From positions 124,001 through 188,000 of the forward strand of contig NZ_CAQI01000025.1 in NCBI RefSeq assembly GCF_001046895.1: a DNA stretch of 64,000 nucleotides. The letters run 5' to 3'. The position numbers and the translations under genes were made by a program. Below the pieces are notes generated by a model. It was not told where the DNA came from. It was given only the letters and a program-made list of their open reading frames with translations, and did no database searches. Positions 30,784 through 39,410 of the stretch are shown in pieces; the stretch's first letter is position 1; each line of letters begins with the position of its first letter. The stretch is from Pseudarthrobacter siccitolerans (GTDB lineage: Bacteria; Actinomycetota; Actinomycetes; Actinomycetales; Micrococcaceae).

Positions 30784-32837
30784 TGGAACGGACGAGAGGC
30801 GGGGGTCGGCGTAGCGGAGGCGGCGAAGGTCGCCGGATCGACGCCCTTCGGGATTACTTCCGCCTCGACGACGTAATTCCTGCCGCGGCTCGACTTGTAG
30901 ACGTTGTGAATGTAGAGGCTCGTCGACCGGGCCAGAAGCATTTCACGCTCGCCGCGATACTGGGAGAACGGATCGACCCAAGCGACCGGGTAGCCCTCGG
31001 GAACGCGGATCTTCAGCTGTACCGCGCCGCCGAAAGAGGAGTTATCGGACAGGCCGGACATAGCCGTTGACGTGTAGCCGTGCTGTGTCTGAACCGTTCC
31101 GATCAGATCCTCGGGCGGGGGCGGCGGGATGCTGTAGGAGCGCTTGCCGTCCGGCGTTGCGAACTCGTCCCAGCCGGTGCCTCGGGTCACGATGAAGTCC
31201 TCGGGGGCTTCCAAGAACGCGCCGTCGGCGTCTCGCGTCGGGCTCTTCCAAGATCCAGGCGGGAGCGTGTCGCCGTTCGCGTGATTGCGGAGGGCCTGGT
31301 TCCACGCCCGGTAGGAGCCGCCAGTGTACTTGTAGAGAGCGTCCTTGCCGGCGCCAGCAGCGGGCTCGGGGAACTTTTGGTTGGCCCACGAGACAGCTTC
31401 GTGGTTGCTCGTGAAGGTCAGCGCCCCGTCCATGCCTTTCGCGGTGGACGTGATGCCGTTGACCTCGCGCCATTCCTCGATGTAGCGCTTGTAGCGCGTG
31501 AGGCGGTTTCGGTATGAGGTCAGTTCCTTCTTGTACGCCTCTGCGGCGCCAGGGATCGGCTCGTCGGCCTTCCTGATCGCCGCTAGCCCCTGCTTGTAGA
31601 GGTCGTCGTCGAGGTAGTTCATGCTGAGCAACTGGGTTAGAGCCGCTTTGTCGTGCTGATTGACTACCTTTTGGAAGAGACTCCAGTTCAGCGAGAGCGT
31701 CAGGTCGTTCTTCGGGTTGCCGGTCTTCACGGCGAAGTCGTAGAAGCGCTTTTTGGCGGCTTCGAGGAACTGATCGAATGCCGCAGGGCCGAGAGTCGTC
31801 GCCGGCTTGGGCTCGACGGGCTTCACCGGGGCCGGCTTGCCCTTCCATTTCTTGATCTTGGCGGCTTCAGCGGCGGCTTTTTTGGCCTCTTCCTCGGCGG
31901 CTTTCTGGGCGGCGAGGGTTTCGGCCTCCCGAGCGGCCTTTTCGGCCTCCTTTTGGGCCTGCCGCTGGATCTCATAGGCGCTGTGAGCCGCCTTGCGGGC
32001 CGCGACGACGGCGGGAGAGGCGATATGAGCGGCGACTTTGTCCGTGAAGGTCTGGAAAACAGGTGATTCGGGGTCGTTGACCGCGGCGGTGTAGAACTGC
32101 CGCCACTCATTGATCGTCAGCGACGTTCCCTCGGGCCTTCCAGGGAGCGGATTGCCGTCCTCGTCGACGCCTTTCCAGAGCCGATTGAGGGCCTCTTGGT
32201 CGGCGGTCCAGCCGTTATGCGGATCGTTCTTGAAGAAGGGCCGCACCGAGCAACCACAGCCGTTATGGGCTTTGAATCTCGCGGTCTTCTCGCTCTTGTA
32301 GGCCGGTCCCCGGCTGAGGAGCATGGCGCAGAAGTAGCAAGGCTGACCGTCCGAGACTCGGGACCATCCGAGCGCGTCTTTGTCCTTGTTGACTAGCTGG
32401 ATCAGCCCTTGCCGGGGCGCTTCCAGAGTGAGGCGCTTGCCGACGGCGAGGGTCTGTTTCTTGGCGGCGTTCAGGGCCTCTTGGAGGCCGACGCCGGTCG
32501 AGAGCTGCTTGCGGATTGCCACCGGGCCGGTCATGAGGAGGGCCTGTGTGGAGCGGAAAATATCGATCTTGGGAACTTCGATCGCCGGGATCGTGGCGTC
32601 GAAGCCTGAGCCGGCCTTGGCCTCGCCGTAGTAGTCGGTCGCGGTCTTCAAGGCCAGCCCGCGGCCAGCCGAGACGAGGGCCAGCGCGGAGCGGAGGTAA
32701 GTCGGGAATGATGCGTCGAGGTTCGCCGGGTCAAGGCCCTTGTCGAAGGCGACCGCGAGGCCGGCCTGAACAACGACGGCGTCGCGGACCTGCTTACGCA
32801 TATGGTCCTGAGAGAGGCCCACTAGATCAATCGCCAT
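30780..32837 (-). CDS. MuF minor head protein fused to ADP-ribosyltransferase
   Basis: 685 residues from ATG at 32837 (GAGGAGG upstream). Residues 1-210: MuF-type head protein with the actinophage zinc cluster CYFCAMLL and NGCGCSVRPF. Residues ~280-370: Ala/Lys/Glu-rich coiled coil. Residues ~480-685: an R-S-E class ADP-ribosyltransferase, with R552 in VTRGTGW, HGYTSTAMS (STS, 589-591) and RGEREMLLARS (ExE, E630 and E632). It would be packaged in the head and delivered with DNA; the target is unknown. The portal gene is just upstream. Confidence 0.85.
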   Translation of the reverse strand: MAIDLVGLSQDHMRKQVRDAVVVQAGLAVAFDKGLDPANLDASFPTYLRSALALVSAGRGLALKTATDYYGEAKAGSGFDATIPAIEVPKIDIFRSTQALLMTGPVAIRKQLSTGVGLQEALNAAKKQTLAVGKRLTLEAPRQGLIQLVNKDKDALGWSRVSDGQPCYFCAMLLSRGPAYKSEKTARFKAHNGCGCSVRPFFKNDPHNGWTADQEALNRLWKGVDEDGNPLPGRPEGTSLTINEWRQFYTAAVNDPESPVFQTFTDKVAAHIASPAVVAARKAAHSAYEIQRQAQKEAEKAAREAETLAAQKAAEEEAKKAAAEAAKIKKWKGKPAPVKPVEPKPATTLGPAAFDQFLEAAKKRFYDFAVKTGNPKNDLTLSLNWSLFQKVVNQHDKAALTQLLSMNYLDDDLYKQGLAAIRKADEPIPGAAEAYKKELTSYRNRLTRYKRYIEEWREVNGITSTAKGMDGALTFTSNHEAVSWANQKFPEPAAGAGKDALYKYTGGSYRAWNQALRNHANGDTLPPGSWKSPTRDADGAFLEAPEDFIVTRGTGWDEFATPDGKRSYSIPPPPPEDLIGTVQTQHGYTSTAMSGLSDNSSFGGAVQLKIRVPEGYPVAWVDPFSQYRGEREMLLARSTSLYIHNVYKSSRGRNYVVEAEVIPKGVDPATFAASATPTPASRPFQ

Positions 32838-32856
32838 AGTGGGCCTCCTCTCGGAT

Positions 32857-34221
32857 TTAGGCCGCGCTCGTGCCTTCGAGGGCGGCGGGGTTAGTTGCGC
32901 CCGTCTGCCGCTGCATTTCGGCGACCAGGCCACCGATCAAGTCGGTTTCGTCCTTGATGGATTTCCAATAGGTCACGTCCTGATCCGTGACGCCGGGGAT
33001 CTTCTCCCAGAGGGCTTCTACGGGGACTTGGAGCATCTGGGCGATCTTGCCGAGGGCGTCGACTGTCTGGGACAGCGAGCGGGCTTCGGTGTCGCGCCAG
33101 CGGACCTGAGCGGAGGTGTCCGTCGCGGCGGAAGTGTCGCCAGCGGCAAGGGCCGCGAGGCGGAAGACGTGCTCCCAGGACTCGCCGAAGAGCGTCTCGT
33201 ACTCGCCCATCTTTCGCTGAGTGCTGGCCTCCATCTGGGCCAGGGCGTCGGCGGACAGGTTCACGAGATCGCCGGTCAGAATGTTCGGCGAGATCTGGGC
33301 CGTCGCGGCTAGGGTCCGGACAGTGGACTCGTAAGCCGCCATATGGCCGGAGAGCTCGGTCTGAGCGAAATCGCCGAACTTTGCGTCGGTCGAGTCAGCG
33401 ATCCACAGCCGGTTTACCGCCGACTCGAACGGCTCGATCGGGTTGCCGTCGTCGTCCTCGGGGATCACGAGGCCGGAGGCCCAACGCTGGCGGAAGGCCG
33501 CGTACTGGAGCGCGATCAGGGTCGAGAAGACGATCTCGTTTACACGGTTCTGCAGGGTGATGTGAGGCCGGATGATGCCGACTGCTTCGCCGTCCAGGCG
33601 GTCGCGGAAGCGGACGAACGGCGTGTAGCCGAGTCCGTGCTCCTCGACCTTCGAGAGCCTCCAGTCGAAGTCCTTCGGCTTGGCGAACGTGTAAACGTAA
33701 GTCCGGTCGTAGAGCTCGATCAGCTTCGTGCCGTCGATCGTCGTGCCCTTGCGCCGGATAGCGACCTCGGGATACTCGTCGTCGTCGTCCTGATACCAAG
33801 CCGCCGAGCGAAGCGGGGAGAGCGGTTTGATAAGTGGAACGCGCCGGGTCTGGACGGTGCCAGGGAGGACCAGGACGTAACTCGCGCCGTATTCCAGGGC
33901 GCCGCGGTGGGCGACGCTCTGGCGGGCGTCTAGGCCGTTTGCCTGCCAGTAGCCCCAGGGGGCGGCGTTCTCAGCGGCTTTGGCTGGCCGGTAGCCGTCC
34001 ACGAAAAGGCCCTTTGCATACGTGTCGGACAGGAGCGGCGTCCAGTTCGTGATGCTTTGGTGGGCAAGGTGCGTGTATTCAGCCTTGGCGCCTTTCGGCA
34101 TGTAAGGCATGTCGTGGTCGCCGTTGAGGTAGCGGCGGACGAGGCCGAGCCGACCGTCCCGAGAGAGGTCTGTTTCGAGCGCGTCGTCGAGACGGGCGGC
34201 GAGCTGTGCGTCTACTGCCAA
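32857..34221 (-). CDS. portal protein
   Basis: 454 residues from TTG at 34221 with GAAAGGAGG upstream. SPP1 gp6-type features: HLAHQSITNWTPLLSDTYAK, FVDGYRPAK, and the long C-terminal helix region GRP-like LSQTVDALGKIAQMLQVPVE. It forms the dodecameric ring for DNA packaging, next to the terminase. Two GTGTAAAC copies (33538, 33689) lie in opposite orientations within 160 bp. Confidence 0.9.
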   Translation of the reverse strand: MAVDAQLAARLDDALETDLSRDGRLGLVRRYLNGDHDMPYMPKGAKAEYTHLAHQSITNWTPLLSDTYAKGLFVDGYRPAKAAENAAPWGYWQANGLDARQSVAHRGALEYGASYVLVLPGTVQTRRVPLIKPLSPLRSAAWYQDDDDEYPEVAIRRKGTTIDGTKLIELYDRTYVYTFAKPKDFDWRLSKVEEHGLGYTPFVRFRDRLDGEAVGIIRPHITLQNRVNEIVFSTLIALQYAAFRQRWASGLVIPEDDDGNPIEPFESAVNRLWIADSTDAKFGDFAQTELSGHMAAYESTVRTLAATAQISPNILTGDLVNLSADALAQMEASTQRKMGEYETLFGESWEHVFRLAALAAGDTSAATDTSAQVRWRDTEARSLSQTVDALGKIAQMLQVPVEALWEKIPGVTDQDVTYWKSIKDETDLIGGLVAEMQRQTGATNPAALEGTSAA

Positions 34222-34257
34222 TGGGACCTCCTTTCGGGGCGGGTCGTGTACACGGGG

Positions 34258-35961
34258 TTAGAAGCCGTAGAGGCGCCCCGGCTTCTTGCGCTTCTTGTTC
34301 AGCCCGCCCTCGGAGAGGAAGCGGGTTCGCGCCATGCGGGCGAGGACAAGCGCGGCGACGGCGTCGATCTTCTTGGGGGATTCCTTGGTTTCCTTGCCGA
34401 AGTAGACGCCCCAGCGGTTGATACGGCGGCGGGCGTTGTTGATATGCCGGGTCAGGATCTCCTCGGCGTTGAGCTCGGAGTAGCCGGAGGCGCCGGCAAT
34501 GAGCTTGTGCGGGGCCCAGGGGAGCTCGCCGTCGGTGATTGCCCGGTGGAGGGCCTCGACGGCGCGGGTCGTGTCCATCTGATGCCCCCGCATATCCCAG
34601 CCGATCGAGTGCCGGGTCGTCGCCTTGACGAGGAGCCGCTCGCTGTAGGCGTCACGCCATGCGTCAATGTCCGTCTCCCAGTAGGCAACGTCACTGAAGA
34701 ACGCGACTACGTCCAGGGTGGCGAAAGCGTGGTCGATCGCGCCGCGGACCTGATCCTTCGGGACTTCCCAGCCTTGGCCCTTCGGCCCTTCGGGCTTCTC
34801 CCAGATCGCCAGGAGGAAGGCGGCGCCGTCCTCCACGCGGCACGCGACGAGGGCCGTCGAGTCGTCCACGAGGGAGCCGTCGAAGCCGAGCGTTACCGTG
34901 TCGCCCTTCATGCGGGCGCCGGGTTCGCTGAACCGGAGCGGCGGCAGGTCCTCGCGCTTGTTCTTCGCCCACTCGGCGGGGGCAACCCAGGAGTCGGCGG
35001 CGGCGACGATCTGATTGAGGTAGAAGCGGCGGGCTTCCTCGGGCGGGGTGTCGGGGTCGTAGACCTCGGCGAGAATACGCTCCAGGTCGACCCAGTGCGC
35101 GTCGCCGTATGCGGCCTTCAGGCCCGCCATGAGGGCCTTTTCATCGGCGAGGTCGATGTTCTCGGGCGCCTCGCGGGAGTCGTAGAGGAGGCCCTTGGCG
35201 ACCGTGCGGCCTTCGACCATTGCCCGCCATGCGAGGTAGGACGCCTCGGCGACGGAATCGTGGCCGGGTTCGTGAGCGTTCGTCGTCTCGACCACGCGGG
35301 CAGAGCCGTCGCGGCTCTTGGCGAGGTTACGCCGGACAACGCGGGCCAGCTTGTAGCCGCCGTTGCTCATTGTCCAGTGGTGCGTCTCGTCCATGATTGC
35401 GAAGGACGGGCGGGCACCTTCCTGAGTGGCTGAGTTCGCCGTGATCGGGACGATCTTGCCCGTCGGCGTCAGGATTCGGGTCAGGCCAACGTCGAGGCCG
35501 TAGTCGTCGACCAGGAGCGAGTCCTCGCACATGGCGCGGATCGCGTCGAAAGTGTTTTGCGTCTGAGTTTCGGAGACGCCGGCAATGACGATCCACGGCT
35601 TCGGGTGCTGGATGCCGATTGGCTCGCCGAAGGAGTCCCATCCGCCGAAGCGAACGGGGCCGCAGAGCTCCGCGAGGGCCAGGGCGCCGAGGAACGGCGA
35701 TTTGCCCCATCCTTTCGCTCGACGGAGGACGCCGCGGCGGTTCTCGAACTTGCCTCCGGCGTCGAGGGAGTAGAACCACAGGATGAAGTTGCATTGCTCG
35801 CGTGTAAACGCGAAGGGCTCGCCGGCCTGGTCGCCGTCGGGCTGAAGGAGGTAGCTCTCGGCCCATTCAATCAAGCCCCAACCGAGGGTTTTGATCGAAC
35901 CGTCGAGGGGGAACTCGGGAAGAGTGGTTACGGCGGTTACTGCCGGGGCGAGGGTGCTCAA
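34258..35961 (-). CDS. terminase large subunit
   Basis: 567 residues. ATPase: RRAKGWGKSPFLGALALAEL (Walker A-like) at about 85, SFAIMDETHHW (Walker B plus catalytic Glu), and the RVVETTNAHEPG coupling motif. Nuclease: TLGFDGSLVDDSTALVA, then AFFSDVAYWETD and KIDAVAALVLARM with the final Asp. It packages DNA into proheads. Start overlaps the small subunit stop by four bases. Confidence 0.93.
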   Translation of the reverse strand: MSTLAPAVTAVTTLPEFPLDGSIKTLGWGLIEWAESYLLQPDGDQAGEPFAFTREQCNFILWFYSLDAGGKFENRRGVLRRAKGWGKSPFLGALALAELCGPVRFGGWDSFGEPIGIQHPKPWIVIAGVSETQTQNTFDAIRAMCEDSLLVDDYGLDVGLTRILTPTGKIVPITANSATQEGARPSFAIMDETHHWTMSNGGYKLARVVRRNLAKSRDGSARVVETTNAHEPGHDSVAEASYLAWRAMVEGRTVAKGLLYDSREAPENIDLADEKALMAGLKAAYGDAHWVDLERILAEVYDPDTPPEEARRFYLNQIVAAADSWVAPAEWAKNKREDLPPLRFSEPGARMKGDTVTLGFDGSLVDDSTALVACRVEDGAAFLLAIWEKPEGPKGQGWEVPKDQVRGAIDHAFATLDVVAFFSDVAYWETDIDAWRDAYSERLLVKATTRHSIGWDMRGHQMDTTRAVEALHRAITDGELPWAPHKLIAGASGYSELNAEEILTRHINNARRRINRWGVYFGKETKESPKKIDAVAALVLARMARTRFLSEGGLNKKRKKPGRLYGF

Positions 35962-36410
35962 CGCTTCTCTCCCTTCATGCGGGCCATTACGTCAGCGCGT
36001 GAGTTCACCGCCCGCAGCTGCACGACCTCGGCCTCTGCCGGGTCTTCGCGGGAGATCTGGATCTTTGCCCGCTGGCGGTCGACGAAGGTCGCGCCGTAGC
36101 GCTCGCCGATCAGCCGGAGCTCGGCGAGGAGGGTCGCGTTCGTCTTCGTGCCGCGCCAGAAGTCATTCCAGCCGCGGGCGGCGCCTGCCAGGATGTCCCA
36201 GTCGGTGTCTTCGAGGACTTGGGCCTGAGGGGAGCACCTGATGTTCTCCCACCACTGGAGGGCGGCGGGGTGCGGGTTGTCGATCCAGGCGGGGAACTCG
36301 GGGCCGCGGATCTCGCCGTCGCGGGTCAGGTGGATCGCGTCAGCTTGGCGGCGCTTCGTGTCGCGCTCGCGCTGATGCTGTGCTTTGGGAGCGGGGCCAC
36401 GTCCGGCCAT
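35958..36410 (-). CDS. terminase small subunit
   Basis: 150 residues from ATG at 36410 with GGAAGGAGG upstream; the longer frame is rejected. MAGRGPAPKAQHQRERDTKR is a basic N-terminus, followed by PHPAALQWWENIRCSPQAQV and LIGERYGATFVDRQRAKIQI. Position and size fit the DNA-recognition subunit. Confidence 0.8.
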   Translation of the reverse strand: MAGRGPAPKAQHQRERDTKRRQADAIHLTRDGEIRGPEFPAWIDNPHPAALQWWENIRCSPQAQVLEDTDWDILAGAARGWNDFWRGTKTNATLLAELRLIGERYGATFVDRQRAKIQISREDPAEAEVVQLRAVNSRADVMARMKGEKR

Positions 36411-36541
36411 GAGGCGCCTCCTTCCAGGCAGCTGGATATTTTTGGCTTGAAGAACGAAAAGTCCTGTGGTCAGCGGCAGCGAGCTCGGAGTATGAGGCTC
36501 GGATACTCCCGACTTCTGCAAGGGAGCGATAGTGTCAGCTC

Positions 36542-37219
36542 ATGGCAGGGGAAATAGCCCAGGACTTGGCAGTGATGCTGGCGATCGGCAGCGCAACTAT
36601 CGGTGCCGGCGGCGCCATAATTTCTCAAGTGGTAGCCGGTGTTATCTCAGGCAAGCGAGAGCGAAGAAAGGCTCAGGCTGATGCAGAGCGCTGGAGAGTA
36701 GAAGCTGATGCAAAGCGCCGAGATCGGCAATTGGACCGCAAGATAGATCTCTTCGGTGAGCTCTTAACGATTATCGAGGAGCTTTGCATGTGGTTGATGG
36801 GGAGGGAGGAACTTATCGACCACAAGGCCGAATTGCGCCAGCTGAAAGCTGCCAGGCAGTTGGCGCGAATTTCGGAAGAGATTGGCATTCTCGAACCTGA
36901 GCTCTACGAGTATGCCAAGACTGGCCATGACATGGCGCTTAGAGCCCTCACCGGGCACTGGCATTCGATGCGTAAAGGGGATCTAGGAGATGACTCCGAG
37001 CAGGGAGTCGGAGCTGATGCCCCGAAGGCAGATGAGGTATTAGCTGACTTGTCCATATGGGCCGATCTTTTTCGAGAGGCAGCTCACTCCTACGTCAGTC
37101 ACCAGCCGGTTGTCCCGTACCAAACGGCGCTCATGGTTTATCGCCTAGAAGCGCAAACCGACGAGGGGGGAGTTCAGGTATTTCTTCCTGAGGGGTACCC
37201 GCTCCGGACCCAAGACTGA
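36542..37219 (+). CDS. membrane-anchored coiled-coil protein on plus strand (moron)
   Basis: 225 residues, not recognised. One N-terminal membrane helix (LAIGSATIGAGGAIISQVVAG, ~13-33), then a strongly basic/acidic coiled coil (~38-80, RERRKAQADAERWRVEADAK) and a helical C-terminal domain. It lies between HNH and terminase small genes but is divergent from them, with lower GC and an AT-richer leader. An inverted repeat, GGAGTAT/ATACTCC (36486-36508), lies before it. This fits a lysogenic conversion gene; defence or exclusion is speculation. Confidence 0.7.
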   Translation: MAGEIAQDLAVMLAIGSATIGAGGAIISQVVAGVISGKRERRKAQADAERWRVEADAKRRDRQLDRKIDLFGELLTIIEELCMWLMGREELIDHKAELRQLKAARQLARISEEIGILEPELYEYAKTGHDMALRALTGHWHSMRKGDLGDDSEQGVGADAPKADEVLADLSIWADLFREAAHSYVSHQPVVPYQTALMVYRLEAQTDEGGVQVFLPEGYPLRTQD

Positions 37220-37331
37220 ATTGCTACCTTCCAAACCCCCAGACCCGCGCGGACAGGGAGACGCTATGCCCCTTCGAGGAGGGAAGGAGGGGGTGGGGGG
37301 AGTCAGCCCCCAGGGGTGGAGGCCGAAGAGC

Positions 37332-37643
37332 TCACGCCGAGGAGGGGATCAGGCCGGGATGCGGTTCAGGCTCGCGTCGCTGTCGAGGACGAGGCCGACG
37401 TGCCGCCGCTCCTTCAGCCGAAGACTTGCGAGCGTGATGCCAACGACAAAGCGATTGGAGATTGTCGAGGCTGTGGTCGCTGCCTCGCTCGATGTGGTCG
37501 ACCTGATTAGCAGGAGCACCACACACAACGCCGAGAGAGTCGCGGGCCTGACACTTGTAGCTGTCACGTCGGAGCACTCGGACTCGGCGCGTAGTCCAGT
37601 CAGCTGGGAGCTGGGCTTTACGGTTACTGGTTTCCCATGCCAT
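37332..37643 (-). CDS. HNH endonuclease (terminase-associated)
   Basis: 103 residues. RRDSYKCQARDSLGVVCGAP, NQVDHIERGSDHSLDNLQSL and CRWHHARKS give the paired Cys and the H-N-H residues. Small HNH proteins beside terminase stimulate cos cleavage in several phages, so the cohesive end is probably nearby (37220-37331 or upstream); I could not identify it. Confidence 0.88.
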   Translation of the reverse strand: MAWETSNRKAQLPADWTTRRVRVLRRDSYKCQARDSLGVVCGAPANQVDHIERGSDHSLDNLQSLCRWHHARKSSAEGAAARRPRPRQRREPEPHPGLIPSSA

Positions 37644-37771
37644 TGCTTCGCTCCTCTCTGGGGGTAGGGGGTCTTCCTGCTAGAGAAGAGGGGGTTGCTC
37701 TGGCGGAAGTGGTAGGGGCAAGAAAGCCCCGATGCGCGTACTCCTGAGTTCGTCCGGGGGACAATGAGTAG

Positions 37772-38083
37772 ATGAGGATTGAACTACTCCATATCGACGA
37801 ATGCCCCAACACGGCCAAAGCGCGGGAGCGCTTGGAGGCAGCCCTCGCCGCGCTGGACCGGAAAGATGTTCCAGTAAATATGCGACTGCTGAAATCCGCC
37901 GCGGACATTACCGGGACGGGATTCGCGGGTTCCCCGACCATCACCGTTGATGGTGCCGACATCTTTCCCACCGGAGCCCCGGCCAGCGATCTGGCCTGCC
38001 GGGTATATGCGACTCCAAGTGGGCTTGCGGGACTGCCGACCCTTGACCAACTGACCGACGCGCTCAAAAGCCGTGGAGTCTGA
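37772..38083 (+). CDS. thioredoxin-fold DF-family (seleno)protein-like
   Basis: 103 residues: MRIELLHIDECPNTAKARER, then GFAGSPTITVDGADIFP and CRVYATPSGLAGLPTLDQL. This is the small DF-family thioredoxin-like pattern seen in actinobacteria, often beside mercury or metal-stress genes; CPN keeps one of the usual redox cysteines. It is plus-strand cargo between the HNH gene and the early right arm. Biochemical role unknown. Confidence 0.75.
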   Translation: MRIELLHIDECPNTAKARERLEAALAALDRKDVPVNMRLLKSAADITGTGFAGSPTITVDGADIFPTGAPASDLACRVYATPSGLAGLPTLDQLTDALKSRGV

Positions 38084-38225
38084 CACCGCAACGTGCTCTT
38101 GCTGCGGCAGGACTATGGCACGCCATAAGCTGCACGCCATCGGCGCAGAGCCTGCATTCATTTGTCGGCGCTGTGGCCTGTGGGTTGCCCTGCGAATCCG
38201 GCCAGACAGCAGTGAAGGGCAGTGA
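38073..38225 (+). CDS. small zinc-ribbon protein coupled to the DF-family gene
   Basis: 50 residues from GTG at 38073, overlapping the previous stop by 11 bases. CSCCGRTMARHKL and FICRRCGLWVALRI form two CxxC knuckles. The tight overlap indicates co-translation. No further similarity recognised; the 38226-38360 stretch after it holds no gene I can support. Confidence 0.6.
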   Translation: MESDTATCSCCGRTMARHKLHAIGAEPAFICRRCGLWVALRIRPDSSEGQ

Positions 38226-38360
38226 CCAGGCAGGGCCTTATTGGCCGAGAACCCCGATGCTCAACCGGGAAGGAAGACGGGAGCTAATCGGGGCTGGGCC
38301 GAGGAGCGGGAAGGAAGGAAGCGCTCAACTCGGCAAGGGGAAAGTCTGAGGGGAAAGCAG

Positions 38361-38427
38361 AAAGCCCTCCTCCTACCGTCTGTCTCTCGATTAGGTCGGA
38401 GCTCACAGAGCGGAAGAGAAGGGCTTT
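38361..38427. terminator. long-stem terminator
   Basis: Arms AAAGCCCTCCTC (38361-38372) and GAGAAGGGCTTT (38416-38427), one mismatch, around a 43-base loop, between the plus-strand cargo and the minus-strand 38468 gene. T/pyrimidine-rich on both exits. Confidence 0.6.
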
Positions 38428-38467
38428 CCTTTTCCCACAGTTATAGTCAGCCAGCGTGGGGGTACGT

Positions 38468-38722
38468 TTACACACGCCGGGATGCGCGGCGCTCGCGCTG
38501 GCGCTGGGCCTCGCAGGACTTACAGCGGGAGCTCAGGCCGTCGGGCTTGCGGGTGTCGGTGGTGAAGGCGGACAGCGGCCGGACGTGCTGGCACTTGGCG
38601 CACGTCTTACCCGAGTGCCGGCGCCGGTACTCTAGGCGGGCGAGGGCTTGGGCCGTGAGTGCCAGGGGCTCGCCGTAGCGCGAGGCCACGCTTGCCAGGC
38701 GCTCGGCGACCGGGTCACTCAC
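38468..38722 (-). CDS. small zinc-finger protein, endonuclease VII-like Cys pattern
   Basis: 84 residues from GTG at 38722. The middle has TCAKCQHVRPLSAFTTDT and SSRCKSCEAQRQRERR, the N-terminal zinc-site style of recombination endonuclease VII-type phage proteins. The nuclease His residues are not evident, so it may be only the zinc domain. The start overlaps the 38715 gene stop. Confidence 0.6.
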   Translation of the reverse strand: MSDPVAERLASVASRYGEPLALTAQALARLEYRRRHSGKTCAKCQHVRPLSAFTTDTRKPDGLSSRCKSCEAQRQRERRASRRV

Positions 38723-38876
38723 CGCCCTTCACCTCGTATGCCGGCGCGGGTCCGGCGTAGGTGCCGCGCTCCTTGTGCTTCGGTAGCTGACAGTACGGGT
38801 CAAAGACCACGACGAACTTGATGCCGAGGCCGACGGGCCGGGTGATGCAGGTGCATACGGGTTCTTCAGGATTCAT
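38715..38876 (-). CDS. small hypothetical phage protein
   Basis: 53 residues, MNPEEPVCTCITRPVGLGIK, with GGAAGGAAG upstream. It overlaps the genes on both sides. A CTC pair and a later Cys are present; no family recognised. Confidence 0.5.
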   Translation of the reverse strand: MNPEEPVCTCITRPVGLGIKFVVVFDPYCQLPKHKERGTYAGPAPAYEVKGGE

Positions 38877-39033
38877 TGCGGGCTTCCTTCCGGGTGCGTT
38901 CTTGGCGGATCTCGACGCGGGCGCAGATGTAGGCGATCAGGACGACCACGCCGAGGACGAAGGCGGTGTAGAGGAGCGAGGCGAAGATCTGGCCGAGGGT
39001 CAGATAGAAGCTGTCGAGCGGGCTAAGCGGCAC
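38866..39033 (-). CDS. small single-pass membrane protein
   Basis: 55 residues from GTG at 39033 (GGAGG upstream). One hydrophobic helix (SLLYTAFVLGVVVLIAYICA) and a basic C-terminal tail. Overlaps neighbours on both sides within a tight early cluster. Role unknown. Confidence 0.5.
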   Translation of the reverse strand: MPLSPLDSFYLTLGQIFASLLYTAFVLGVVVLIAYICARVEIRQERTRKEARNES

Positions 39034-39337
39034 GGAGGGCCTCCTTCTTCGCTTTGTGCTGCGCGACCAGGGCCTTGTCCGTCTTGCCGATCCGGTGGAC
39101 GCGGCGGATCTGATCGGCGCTGAATGAGCGCCAGTTCTCGGAGCCCTTGGGTCCGCCCCAGAAGTCGAGCCATTCCTTGCCCGAGTCGCGGACGACGCGC
39201 TTGATGAAGCGGAAGCGACCGCGCTCGCCTCGTATCGAGACTTCAGTTCCAGGGGTGATGTGCCGACCGTTGGCCTCCGCTTCGAGGTACTCGTGCCAGT
39301 CAGCGGGGAGATTGGTCTTTGATTTGCGCCGTGCCAT
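39023..39337 (-). CDS. small hypothetical phage protein (DUF7246-like?)
   Basis: 104 residues: SIRGERGRFRFIKRVVRDSG, then EWLDFWGGPKGSENWRSF and DQIRRVHRIGK. A compact basic beta protein of a type often found in actinophages; the DUF7246 name is a tentative recollection. ATG behind AAGGAAGGAGG. Confidence 0.6.
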   Translation of the reverse strand: MARRKSKTNLPADWHEYLEAEANGRHITPGTEVSIRGERGRFRFIKRVVRDSGKEWLDFWGGPKGSENWRSFSADQIRRVHRIGKTDKALVAQHKAKKEALRAA

Positions 39338-39367
39338 TGCTGGCCTCCTTCCTTGGCGATACGGAAA

Positions 39368-39401
39368 GAGGCGGCGAAGCCGGTTAGGACCTCGCCGCCT
39401 C
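39368..39401 (-). terminator. intrinsic terminator
   Basis: Perfect 10-bp stem GAGGCGGCGA/TCGCCGCCTC followed by TTTCC on the minus strand, after the 39411 gene. Confidence 0.75.
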
Positions 39402-39410
39402 GGGGCGGGG

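Noticed and set aside
34057..35433. 458-residue plus-strand open frame opposite terminase
   Set aside because: Shadow of the clearly coding minus strand.
37220..37331. cos site
   Set aside because: The GC-rich gap beside HNH and terminase is the right place, but no cohesive-end signature can be read from sequence alone.
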